Origin: DATHZQ01 sp035458525
Lineage (GTDB): Bacteria > Actinomycetota > Acidimicrobiia > Spongiisociales > UBA5794
DNA: 64,000 nucleotides
Assembly (NCBI GenBank): GCA_035458525.1
Contig: DATHZQ010000040.1
Span: 1 to 64,000 of the forward strand
Direction: 5' to 3'
Made by a program: the position numbers and the translations under genes. Of this stretch, positions 1-15,021 are shown piece by piece. The number at the start of each line of letters is the position of its first letter. Positions within the stretch are counted from its first letter, which is position 1. Under the pieces are notes generated by a model. That model did no database searches. It was not told the origin of the DNA and saw only the letters and a program-made list of their open reading frames with translations.

Positions 1-407
1 GCGAGTAGATGGCTTCCTGGCCCGCCGTCTGCCCGAATCCTCAAGAGCGATCTGCCCTCACGGGCCGCCGATCCCCGTTGCCTCTTCAAGCTCACGCCCA
101 AGTGCGGGAGCTTTCTCTTCGGTATCGCCGGGTCGACACGCGGCTGCCCGCTCCGGTCATGGCCTCCTTCTCCCGCACCCCAACCGGCTGCGCTGGGAGA
201 GGATCAGATCGTCGGCGCCGGCTTGCTCCAAGACACGATCCTCCGCATCGATGCGAACGTGCGTCGCACCCAGAATCGAGACGAGCCAGGCGACAGTGGC
301 TCGTCCGATTCGTGTCACAGATTCCGTTGCGAATCTGCGGACGCGCCGGCGCAGCAAACCGGTTCGCAGTATCTGTTACGCTCCCATTCGCACAACCTCA
401 TAGACGA
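1..407. other. Upstream region with no recognisable gene
   Basis: No convincing gene is visible here. Open frames exist on both strands, but their translations are arginine-rich and low in information, as expected from unconstrained high-GC DNA. In most bacteria rplK and rplA lie immediately upstream of rplJ, and I cannot recognise the end of rplA here. Either it lies further upstream or the rplKA and rplJL units are separated. I could not identify a confident promoter, although one is expected to drive the rplJ leader. Confidence 0.5.
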
Positions 408-515
408 CCCGAGACCGCAGGTGCCGACAGGCATAAGTCGCAGAGCGACGCCAGCGCAGGTTCTTCACGAAGATGCTTCGTGTGGTGACTCCCGGTCTCG
501 ATCGGGAGTTTTCTT
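408..515 (+). promoter_or_regulatory. Putative L10 leader with terminator/antiterminator choice
   Basis: A perfect 7-bp hairpin (ACTCCCG at 488-494 with CGGGAGT at 503-509, 8-nt loop) is followed by TTTTCTT, which is an intrinsic terminator 45 nt before rplJ. Bases 493-500 (CGGTCTCG) are also exactly complementary to 410-417 (CGAGACCG). The upstream pairing would disrupt the 5' arm of the terminator. Two mutually exclusive structures in front of rplJ match the known L10-leader logic, in which ribosomal protein L10 with L12 binds its own leader. The pairings are read from sequence; binding by L10 is inferred. Confidence 0.6.
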
Positions 516-559
516 CGTTCGGGTGGTCTCGAGGTCACTAGACAATTGGAGGAACGAGC

Positions 560-1528
560 ATGCCAAGACCCGAGAAGGTCGCGGCGGTTGCCGAAATCAG
601 AGAGCGCATCGAAGGCGCCAAGGCGGTGTTCCTCGCCGAGTACGCAGGTCTCTCGGTCAAGCAGCAGCAAGAACTCCGTCGCGGGCTCCGCGAGCAGGGT
701 GCCGAGTTCAAGGTCGTGAAGATGACCTTGGCGCGGCGTGCCGCCTCGGATCTCGAACTCGACGAGATCGACGAGCTGCTACTCGGACCGACCGGAATCG
801 CGTTCGCCGACACCGACGCCGTCAGCGCGGCGAAGGTGCTCAAGGAATTCTCGTCAGCGCACGAGGTCTTCTCGGTGAAGGGCGGGCTGTTGGGGATGGA
901 CTTCCTCACGCCGGAACGGATCTCCGAGCTCGCCGAGATCGCACCGCGTGGCGAGCTCCTTGCCATGCTGGCCGGCGCGATGAAGGCGCCGCTCACGGCG
1001 ATGGCCGGGCTGCTTGCGGCGTTGCCGAGATCGGCGGCGACCGTGATGCAACAGCTGCTTGAGAAGAAGGAGTCCGGCGAGTTCGCACCCGTCGCCGACC
1101 CGGCAGACGACTCGGCGGACGAACCGGCCGATCAAGCCGCCACCGGGGACGCGGATGCGGCTTCGGCGTCGGACGAGGACGAGGCAGAACCAGCCAGTGC
1201 CGTGGCCGACGCGCCGGCTGAGGAGGAGACGACCGACTCCGACTCGGCGCCGGAGTCTGATGGCGGCGCCGGCACGGATGAGGCCGAGGCTGCGGCGGAG
1301 ACGCCCGCCGTCGAGGAGCCTCCTGCCGAAGCTTCCGATGAAGCACCGGGCGACGATGGCGCTGCCGATGCCGCGGACGACGATGCCGCCGACGACGACA
1401 CCGCCGACGACGACACCGCCGACGAGGACACCGACGACGAGGACACTGACGAGGCCGAGGCCTCAGCGGCCGACTCGACTGAAGAATCTGACGATGACAA
1501 CGCGGCCGAGCCGGCCGAGGAGGACTGA
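560..1528 (+). CDS. rplJ: Ribosomal protein L10 with long acidic C-terminal tail
   Basis: L10 anchors the L7/L12 stalk to the large subunit and recruits translation GTPases. The 322-aa product starts MPRPEKVAAVAEI, with a GGAGGA ribosome-binding site 6 nt upstream of the ATG. The normal L10 fold ends near residue 175, close to the usual family length. The remaining roughly 145 residues are almost only Asp, Glu, Ala, Ser, Thr and Pro, and they include an ADDDT-type repeat built from 15-bp DNA units (about 1370-1450). The ORF stays open and ends with GAGGAGG, which doubles as the Shine-Dalgarno of rplL two bases downstream. The tail's function is unknown. L10 identity is secure. Confidence 0.95.
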   Translation: MPRPEKVAAVAEIRERIEGAKAVFLAEYAGLSVKQQQELRRGLREQGAEFKVVKMTLARRAASDLELDEIDELLLGPTGIAFADTDAVSAAKVLKEFSSAHEVFSVKGGLLGMDFLTPERISELAEIAPRGELLAMLAGAMKAPLTAMAGLLAALPRSAATVMQQLLEKKESGEFAPVADPADDSADEPADQAATGDADAASASDEDEAEPASAVADAPAEEETTDSDSAPESDGGAGTDEAEAAAETPAVEEPPAEASDEAPGDDGAADAADDDAADDDTADDDTADEDTDDEDTDEAEASAADSTEESDDDNAAEPAEED

Positions 1529-1530
1529 CG

Positions 1531-1917
1531 ATGGCGAAGATGAGCACCGAAGATCTGCTCAAAGAGTTCGAGGGCATGAGCGTGCTCGAGCTCTCTGAGT
1601 TCGTGAAGGCGTTCGAGGAGAAGTTCGAGGTCACGGCGGCCGCACCGGTTGCGGTGGCGGCTGTTGCCGGGGGCGATGTTGGCGCTGCCGCTGCCGAAGA
1701 GGAGAAGGACGAGTTCGACGTCGTCCTCGCCGCCGTCGGCGACAAGAAGATCCAGGTCATCAAAGAGGTTCGCGGGCTCACGACGCTCGGCCTCAAGGAT
1801 GCCAAGGAGCTGGTGGACAGCGCACCGAAGGCCGTCCTCGAGGGCGTCGACAAGGAGACCGCCGAGAAGGCCAAGGAGACGCTCGAGGCCGTCGGCGCCA
1901 CGATCGAACTGAAGTAG
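1531..1917 (+). CDS. rplL: Ribosomal protein L7/L12
   Basis: This is the stalk protein, present in several copies on L10, that stimulates GTP hydrolysis by EF-Tu and EF-G. The 128-aa product is a normal length. It has an N-terminal dimerisation helix region (residues 1-35), an Ala/Val/Gly-rich flexible hinge (about 36-55) and the conserved C-terminal domain containing KIQVIKEVRGLTTLGLKDAK. It starts 2 nt after rplJ and uses a Shine-Dalgarno embedded in the end of rplJ, so the pair is translationally coupled. Confidence 0.97.
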   Translation: MAKMSTEDLLKEFEGMSVLELSEFVKAFEEKFEVTAAAPVAVAAVAGGDVGAAAAEEEKDEFDVVLAAVGDKKIQVIKEVRGLTTLGLKDAKELVDSAPKAVLEGVDKETAEKAKETLEAVGATIELK

Positions 1918-1973
1918 CTGGTGGTTCGGCGCTGAGCCGAATCACGACCACCTCCGCTGCCGGAGGCACACGA

Positions 1974-2000
1974 GAAGCGGGGTCCGTTGGGCCCCGCTTC
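1974..2000 (+). terminator. Hairpin after rplL
   Basis: A perfect 9-bp stem, GAAGCGGGG (1974-1982) with CCCCGCTTC (1992-2000), has a 9-nt loop and sits about 56 nt after the rplL stop. No T-run follows, so it may be a processing or partial terminator that lowers rpoBC relative to rplJL. Confidence 0.5.
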
Positions 2001-2355
2001 GACGCGTCGTGGGTCGGCCAACTCACTCCATCCGAGAATCTGGCGCCTCGCGTGGGTCGGTGGACTCAAACGACCGTGGAACGCGTCATAACCAGAGCCG
2101 CTGCGGTGTCTCACCTGCGTAGGGCAAACACAGAGCGGTTCCCCAGGTGGAGGAACCGCAGGTGGGGACACCTGATTGCGCATTCAGTGCGATTGGTTTC
2201 CGCGGGTGGACGCTTCCAGGGGGTTGGTGCGCTACCAGCGGATGGCCGGACCGGGGTGTGGAGCCAGCCCTACCACGGGCTCCCACCTCGGTGCCGGCGC
2301 TTCTCTGGACGGAGGACGGCACCGCTGCGGTGGGCCTTGTGGGCCAAATCGAACC
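2001..2355 (+). other. Structured rplL-rpoB spacer without a gene
   Basis: No gene is recognised in this part of the 633-bp rplL-rpoB gap. It contains nested complementarity: CACCTGCG (2112-2119) with CGCAGGTG (2157-2164), enclosing GCGGTTCC (2135-2142) with GGAACCGC (2152-2159). The two pairings share a few bases and so compete. This could be a structured untranslated region or an RNA processing site. It matches no family I know. Confidence 0.4.
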
Positions 2356-2385
2356 TTGACACCTCGCGAAACCTCGGTGTATGGT
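2356..2385 (+). promoter_or_regulatory. Candidate sigma-70-type promoter for rpoBC
   Basis: TTGACA (2356-2361) and TATGGT (2380-2385) are separated by 18 bp, a near-consensus housekeeping promoter about 165 nt upstream of rpoB. It fits an rpoBC promoter additional to readthrough from rplJL. Transcription has not been tested. Confidence 0.6.
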
Positions 2386-2430
2386 CCGAATACCAGTTGA
2401 AGACGTTCTTGCGACCCTCGCCTAGCCGAG

Positions 2431-2455
2431 CCGGGATAGCTGCGTGCTATCCTGG
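2431..2455 (+). promoter_or_regulatory. Hairpin in rpoB leader, possible attenuator
   Basis: A 10-bp stem (2431-2440 with 2446-2455, one G-U pair, loop TGCGT) is followed by TCTTTCT. It lies between the candidate promoter and the rpoB start and could act as a weak terminator or attenuator in the rpoB leader. Confidence 0.4.
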
Positions 2456-2550
2456 TCTTTCTGCGTTGCGGGCGTTCCCGGCACGCCCCAGCTCATAACA
2501 ACCCACTAGCCCCACTTCCGCTCGATCCCAGCTCCACAGGAGGCTCGCCC

Positions 2551-5907
<3,357 letters not shown>

Positions 5908-5994
5908 CGGGAATACGCACGGGTTGCACCAGTGCGGAATCAGAACTGATACGAGAGACAACAGCAACGATGACAACAGTCGGGAGCCACACAC

Positions 5995-9906
<3,912 letters not shown>

Positions 9907-9929
9907 GCGGCTACCGACCACAACGCAGG

Positions 9930-9953
9930 AAGGGCGGCCCTCGGGTCGCCCTT
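9930..9953 (+). terminator. Hairpin after rpoC
   Basis: AAGGGCG (9930-9936) pairs with CGCCCTT (9947-9953), with further GC pairing inside the loop. It sits 24 nt after the rpoC stop and lacks a T-run, as is common in high-GC actinobacteria. Confidence 0.6.
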
Positions 9954-9981
9954 CGGCGCGTCTGCGGTAGCCTGCGCGGTG

Positions 9982-10707
9982 ATGCAGCTGGTCGCCGAGT
10001 CCATCTACCGCCTCGGGCGGAAGCACCACAACTTCTATGCCGTCGTCGACGGCCGGCGCGTGACCGTCATCGACGCTGGAGGGAGCAGGGAGCTGCCGCT
10101 GCTCGAAGCAGGTCTGCAGAGCATCGGCCTCGGACTCAACGCCGTGGAAGCCGTCCTGCTGACCCACGGCCACTCGGATCACGTCGGGTTTGCACGTGAG
10201 GTCTCCGAATCCGGTGTTCCGGTGATGGCCCACGAGGCAGAAGCCGCGTTCCTGACGGATGGCTCGCGGGGGAGCCAGGTGCAACCCATGGACCTGCCCC
10301 TGTGGCGCCGCCAGACGATGGCGTTCCTCGCCGAGATGATACGTGCCGGAGCGGCGCAGGAGTATCGATTGCGTTCGGTGCAGACGCTGACCGACGGCGA
10401 GGTCGTCGACATCCCCGGAAAGCCGCGGACGCTGGCAACACCCGGGCACACGGCCGGCCATGCTGCGTACATCCTCGAGGATCGGCGAGTGGTGTTCAGC
10501 GGCGATGCGCTCGTGACCGACGGGCTCATCCACTCCGCAACCGGCCCCCAGATGCTCGGCGACGTGTTCCACCATGACGTTGCCCTGGCGCGGGCATCGC
10601 TGCGGCGTTTCGGCGGCCAGTCGACCGACGTCCTGCTGCCCGGTCACGGCACTCCGTGGTACGGCCCCATCGCCCAGGCCGTGGCCCAGGCCCGCGCTGC
10701 GCTCTGA
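9982..10707 (+). CDS. MBL-fold metallo-hydrolase
   Basis: This 241-aa metallo-beta-lactamase-fold hydrolase has the HxHxDH metal site (THGHSDHVG, about residues 56-64). A downstream His lies in PGHTAGH, an Asp in FSGDALVTDG and a terminal His in LLPGHGTPW, so all the ligands for a dinuclear zinc site are present. Such proteins hydrolyse thioesters, lactones or phosphoesters; the substrate cannot be read from sequence. I chose the ATG at 9982 over the GTG at 9979. It lies just after the rpoC hairpin and 25 nt before the next gene. Confidence 0.85.
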   Translation: MQLVAESIYRLGRKHHNFYAVVDGRRVTVIDAGGSRELPLLEAGLQSIGLGLNAVEAVLLTHGHSDHVGFAREVSESGVPVMAHEAEAAFLTDGSRGSQVQPMDLPLWRRQTMAFLAEMIRAGAAQEYRLRSVQTLTDGEVVDIPGKPRTLATPGHTAGHAAYILEDRRVVFSGDALVTDGLIHSATGPQMLGDVFHHDVALARASLRRFGGQSTDVLLPGHGTPWYGPIAQAVAQARAAL

Positions 10708-10732
10708 CGGCTGGCCACGGTACGCTCAATGC

Positions 10733-12946
10733 ATGAATGAGCGCACCACGGCATACCGAACCTGTCCGCTCTGCGAGGCGACCTGTGGCCTCGAGATCAC
10801 CCTCGATGGCGAGTCGGTCGTGCGCATTCGCGGCGATCGCGACGACGTATTCAGCCACGGGTTCATCTGCCCCAAGGGCTCCACCTTGAAGCAGCTCGAG
10901 GCCGACCCTGATCGACTGCGTCAACCGTTGATCAAGCGCAACGGCCGGCACGAGCCGGCGTCGTGGGACGAGGCGTTTGCCCTGATCGACGAGCAGCTGC
11001 GCACCATCATGGGTGCCCAGGGTTCGGACGCCGTTGGCGTCTACCTCGGCAACCCAAACGTGCACTCGATGTCGGGTCCGCTCTACAACCGTGTGCTGCT
11101 CAAGGCGCTCCAGTCCAAGAACATCTTCAGCGCCAGCACCGTGGATCAAATGCCGAAGCACGTTTCCGCGGGGTTCATGTTCGGTCATCCCGACTTGATT
11201 CCGGTGCCTGACCTCGACCGCACCTCGTACCTGCTGATGCTCGGGGCCAATCCGTTCGAGTCGAATGGGAGCTTGGCGACGGCACCGGATTGGCCGGGCC
11301 GGATGGAGGCGATCAGCGAACGCGGCGGCAAAGTGGTCGTTGTCGATCCTCGGCGAACGAAAACGGCCGCGGTGGCTGACGAGCACGTCTTCATTCGTCC
11401 GGGGACGGATGCGCTCCTGCTGTTCGCGATGGTGCACACACTCTTCGAGGAGCACCTCGTTGCGCCTGGCGAACTGGGTGAGCAGCTGCGTGGCCTGGAT
11501 CAGGTGGGAGCTGCTGCCGAGGCGTTCACCCCCGAACGGGTCGCGTCGGCGTGCGGCGTCGAGGCGGCCACCATTCGACGTCTGGCTCGCGAATTGGCCG
11601 CCGCAGACACGGGGGTCGTGTACGGACGCATCGGGACGCACACCGCGGAATTCGGCACGCTGGCGGCGTGGCTCGTCGACGTGCTCAATGCGCTGACGGG
11701 CAACCTCGACCGGCCCGGAGGGGCGATGTTCTCCCGCGCTGCGCACGAGCAACCCCGTTCGAAGCGAGGGTGGTCGACCGGCCGCTGGACGAGCCGTGCC
11801 GAGGGCTTGCCCGAGGTCCGCGGCGAGCTGCCCGTTTCGACGCTGGCTGCCGAGATCGAGACGCCGGGCGAGGGGCAGGTGCGCGCCCTCATCACCATTG
11901 CGGGGAATCCGGTGTTGTCGACGCCCGATGGCGACCGGCTGGATGCGGCCTTGACCTCGCTCGAGTTCATGGTGAGTGTTGATCTCTACCTCAACGAGAC
12001 CACCCGGCACGCCGACGTCATCCTGCCGGGTTCATCGCCGCTGCGCCGCCCCCACTACGACTTCGCCTTCACACAGCTGTCCATTCGCAACGTGGCGAAC
12101 TACTCCCCGGCCGTACTCCCGGTCCCGGCAGAGTCCTTGGAGGAGTGGGAGGTGCTGCTGCGGCTCGCCACGATCGTCTCCGGGATGGGTGTCGCTGCCG
12201 ATCTGGACGCCCTCGATGACATGGTGTTGGGACGCCTCATCGCACAGGCCGTTGGGAACCCGGATTCCCCGCTGATGGGGAGGGATCCTGCCGACATCAC
12301 CACGATGACCGACGGTGAGCGGGGACCCGACCGACTGCTGGACTTCCTCGTGCGGAGCGGTCCGTACGGTGACGCCTACGGCGCCGATCCGGACGGCCTC
12401 ACCCTGGCACGCCTGCAGGCTGCACCGCACGGAATCGACTTCGGTCCACTCCAACCGCGGATCCCGGACGGTCTGGCGACACCGTCCGGCAAAATCGAGC
12501 TGGCGCCCGAGGCCATCATGGCCGACGTCGCTCGGCTGGACCGAGCGGCCGACCGTACACCCAACGGACACATGGTCCTGATCGGGCGGCGTCATCTGCG
12601 GTCCAACAACTCGTGGATGCACAACATCGACGTGCTGGTCAAAGGAAAGCCACGCTGCACGCTCCAAATCCACCCGAGCGACGCCACGAAGTTGGGCGTC
12701 ACCGACGCCGCCAAGGTCACGTCGACGAGCGGTTCGGTGATCGCCGATGTCGAGATCACCGACACGATCATGCCCGGCGTCGTGAGCCTGCCGCACGGCT
12801 GGGGCCACGACATGGACGGCGCCCAACTGTCGGTGGCGTCGACCCGCCCGGGCGTGAACTCCAACAAGCTCACCCCGGGTGCGATTGATCCGTTGAGCGG
12901 CAACGCCATCCTCAACGGCATCCCGGTAGAGGTGACCCCGGCCTGA
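10733..12946 (+). CDS. Molybdopterin-dependent oxidoreductase (MopB superfamily)
   Basis: This 737-aa protein has the N-terminal [4Fe-4S] motif CPLCEATCG followed by ICPKG, the molybdopterin-guanine-dinucleotide domains, and a C-terminal MoCo-binding domain (about 600-720) containing RRHLRSNNSWMHN and LPHGWGHD. The start is the ATG giving MNERTTAYRTCPLC; the frame is open further upstream but overlaps the MBL gene. No signal peptide is seen, so it is probably cytoplasmic. No partner subunit lies nearby. It resembles formate-dehydrogenase or nitrate-reductase-like soluble MopB proteins; the substrate is unassigned. Confidence 0.88.
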   Translation: MNERTTAYRTCPLCEATCGLEITLDGESVVRIRGDRDDVFSHGFICPKGSTLKQLEADPDRLRQPLIKRNGRHEPASWDEAFALIDEQLRTIMGAQGSDAVGVYLGNPNVHSMSGPLYNRVLLKALQSKNIFSASTVDQMPKHVSAGFMFGHPDLIPVPDLDRTSYLLMLGANPFESNGSLATAPDWPGRMEAISERGGKVVVVDPRRTKTAAVADEHVFIRPGTDALLLFAMVHTLFEEHLVAPGELGEQLRGLDQVGAAAEAFTPERVASACGVEAATIRRLARELAAADTGVVYGRIGTHTAEFGTLAAWLVDVLNALTGNLDRPGGAMFSRAAHEQPRSKRGWSTGRWTSRAEGLPEVRGELPVSTLAAEIETPGEGQVRALITIAGNPVLSTPDGDRLDAALTSLEFMVSVDLYLNETTRHADVILPGSSPLRRPHYDFAFTQLSIRNVANYSPAVLPVPAESLEEWEVLLRLATIVSGMGVAADLDALDDMVLGRLIAQAVGNPDSPLMGRDPADITTMTDGERGPDRLLDFLVRSGPYGDAYGADPDGLTLARLQAAPHGIDFGPLQPRIPDGLATPSGKIELAPEAIMADVARLDRAADRTPNGHMVLIGRRHLRSNNSWMHNIDVLVKGKPRCTLQIHPSDATKLGVTDAAKVTSTSGSVIADVEITDTIMPGVVSLPHGWGHDMDGAQLSVASTRPGVNSNKLTPGAIDPLSGNAILNGIPVEVTPA

Positions 12947-13002
12947 ACCCCCTACCCCCGCCTTCGGCGGCGGTACCTTCCCCCAGCCTTTGGCTGGGGG
13001 AC
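12947..13002 (-). repeat. Dispersed palindromic element, copy A
   Basis: This is a 56-bp copy of a hairpin-rich intergenic element read on the minus strand. It has a C5/G5-stemmed hairpin (GTCCCCCAGCC with GGCTGGGGGA), then AAGGTACCGCCGCCG, then TAGGGGGT. It begins directly after the oxidoreductase stop. The same module occurs at 13029-13090 and 51855-51907. Confidence 0.6.
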
Positions 13003-13028
13003 TATTCGGGGTTTCGGTTGGAGGACAT

Positions 13029-13090
13029 GGTCCCCCGATTGCGGGGGAAGGTGCCGCAGATGGAGCGGAGCGGAGTCTGGGGTAGGGGGT
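13029..13090 (+). repeat. Dispersed palindromic element, copy B
   Basis: The plus-strand copy begins GGTCCCCCGATTGCGGGGGA, continues AAGGTGCCGC and ends GGGGTAGGGGGT. Its terminal GGGGTAGGGGGT is the inverse complement of the ACCCCCTACCCC that opens copy A, so copies A and B form a 144-bp inverted arrangement between two genes. Confidence 0.55.
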
Positions 13091-13129
13091 CGTGGGACCC
13101 CGGCCGGGCGAAGCTTGTTCCGGCCGCAA

Positions 13130-13651
13130 TCAGTCGAGGAGCTTGCTGTAGCGCACCACGGGGCGGGTTTCGTTGGAACCGGCGGGGTGGTCGCGCCTCT
13201 CGCCGTCTGCGACCCAGCCCTCCCGTTCGTAGAAGGCTCGCGTGGCGGAATTGGTCTCGAGGACCCACAGAATCGCCATGTCGTAGCCTGCAGTGCGCCA
13301 GTGCTCCTCCGCCGCACCGATGAGTTGGCGGCCGATGCCGCGACCGAGGTAGTCCTCGAGCAGGTAGATCATCAGCAGTTCTGCGCATCGCTCCGAAACA
13401 TCGTCGTCGCGCGCCCGACTCGAGGCCGCAAAGCCGACGATCTCGCCGTCTTCTTCTGCGACCCAGGCTACGAAATCGTTGCTCGACTCCTCGGTGAGCC
13501 AGGCGCGCCATGCCTTACCCCGGGACGTGGGCCGCAAACTGTCGAGCAGGTCGTCCGGCATGTGTCCTCGATAGGCCCATTGCCACGAGGAAACATGAAC
13601 CTCCCCGAGGCGCGGTGCGTCGTCAGGCGTTGGCCGGCGGATCACTGCCAT
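13130..13651 (-). CDS. GNAT-family N-acetyltransferase
   Basis: This 173-aa protein starts at the ATG giving MAVIRRPTPDDAPRLGEVH. Codons further upstream are open but lack GNAT similarity. It has the classical acetyl-CoA motif A (LLEDYLGRGIGRQLIGAAEE, about residues 94-113) and the C-terminal NSATRAFYEREGW motif (about 137-149). These enzymes acetylate small amines or protein N-termini; the acceptor is unknown. It faces away from the molybdopterin oxidoreductase, with the palindromic elements between them. Confidence 0.88.
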   Translation of the reverse strand: MAVIRRPTPDDAPRLGEVHVSSWQWAYRGHMPDDLLDSLRPTSRGKAWRAWLTEESSNDFVAWVAEEDGEIVGFAASSRARDDDVSERCAELLMIYLLEDYLGRGIGRQLIGAAEEHWRTAGYDMAILWVLETNSATRAFYEREGWVADGERRDHPAGSNETRPVVRYSKLLD

Positions 13652-13698
13652 TGGCGGCGAGGGTAGCGACGGCAGCTCGCTACCCGGGTTGCACCCTC

Positions 13699-14991
13699 CT
13701 ATGGACCTGCCAGCGTCTCGACGGACTCCGTGTGGCCGCGCAGGTCGCGCTCGGTCAGCCGCATCGGCTTGTACTGCCACGTGGCGTACAGCTCGAGCTG
13801 ATCGGCGAAGTGCGGGCTGGCTGGGTCGCCGCTCTGGCCGGGTGAGATGACGTTCTCGGCCGACAGGCGGCTGCCTGCCCCCAGGTACACGATCTGGTTG
13901 TAGGTTCCGCGGTTCACCCAGATCGTGTCAGGCACGGTGCCGACGCCGACCGGACTCCATGAGATCACCGAGATCGGCTGCTGCCAATCGTCCGGGTCAT
14001 CGCTCCCAAAGGCGGCTTCCAACGAGTCGATCGCCGCAATCAACGACGCAGTGGTCGCCTGCGCAACCGATTCCCCGTCCAGATAGTCGTGCACGAGAGG
14101 GAGTCCGGCGGCGGATCCTGCATACATCCGGTCGATGAGATTGCCGATGACGAAGCGGTCGATCAAGGCCGCGGTGTCGTCGGCGAACACCCGGTCGCTC
14201 AACGCCGACCACCAGGCATTGAAGATCGTTCCTCCGGGGTGGTCGTAGTAGCCGTCACCGTCACGGTCGGTCTGCAGGTGATCCCAGTTCTTCAGCAGAT
14301 GGGCGATGGCATCGAGTCGTGGATCGGCGGTACGGTCGACGCTGGCCAACATCTCGTCGAAGTAGCTGCTGACGAACACCGAGCTCGCTTGACCCGAGGG
14401 TGTGTCGGTGGTCCACCCGCCGGTGCGATTCAACAACTCGAGTGTCCGAGTCGTCGCCGTGCCGGGTGCAACGCCTTCGAGGAAGTCCATGAAGGTGTTG
14501 ACGCGGTGTGCGCCGCCCCATCGCCAGAAGTCGGCTGATGAGTTCGCCCATCCGGGCGCCGGCTTGTTGTTCCAACTCGCCAACCAACCCTGGTCAGGGT
14601 TGCGGCTGTGCGGGTTCTGGTCGAACGGCAGGATGCCTTGCCACTCGTACTCCCCGGTGCCCGGCGTCGGGAACAGCGGGTTGGCTCCTGCGGCGCGGAC
14701 GGGCACATGCCCGATGTGCCAGTACGCGATATTGCCGTCGTCATCGGCGTACAGGACGTTGAAGTTGTAGGCCACGTCGTCGAGCCCGGCTGCGAACTCG
14801 TCGATGTTGGAGGCGGTGCCGAGCCTGGTCCATGCGTTCAGCGACTCCAGCTCGTGTCCGAACGTGACGTTCTGGAGCGCATAGGCGGCGCCGGCGTCGG
14901 CGAAGATCACGTGACCGTGGACGGTTGTACACATCGTTTGCGGTACGGCCGCAGCACCGGCGACCGGGATCGTCTCGACTCTGCAATCCAT
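13699..14991 (-). pseudogene. 5'-truncated penicillin acylase family remnant
   Basis: This is an open frame of 430 aa from the first good ATG (MDCRVETIPVAG). It matches only the later part of the beta chain of Ntn-hydrolase penicillin/aculeacin/quorum-quenching acylases: TTVHGHVIFAD, a span ending FNVLYADDDGNIAYWHIG, then the WLASWNNKPAPGW signature and the C-terminal VISPGQSGDPASPHF motif. The signal peptide, alpha chain, autoprocessing site and catalytic N-terminal Ser are absent. The DNA upstream belongs to a divergent S2P gene that starts 30 bp away. No internal stops have accumulated, which suggests a recent truncation. It is unlikely to be catalytic on its own. Confidence 0.8.
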
Positions 14992-15021
14992 GTCGACCGC
15001 TGTGCCATTAGCCTCCGGGCC

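Noticed and set aside
9..488. 159-codon frame before rplJ
   Set aside because: It has arginine-rich low-information composition, no ribosome-binding site and overlaps the predicted attenuator; no L1 or L11 similarity was seen.
538..545. CTAGACAA near rplJ as a further GntR operator
   Set aside because: Only a half-site match, without the palindromic arm, in a ribosomal leader; chance similarity is more likely.
1370..1450. Short direct repeats in rplJ considered as a CRISPR-like array
   Set aside because: The 15-bp units encode the ADDDT-type acidic repeat in frame, with no spacers.
10574..10732. 53-codon N-terminal extension of the molybdopterin oxidoreductase
   Set aside because: It overlaps the MBL gene and does not resemble MopB N-termini; the ATG at 10733 places the iron-sulphur motif at the normal distance.
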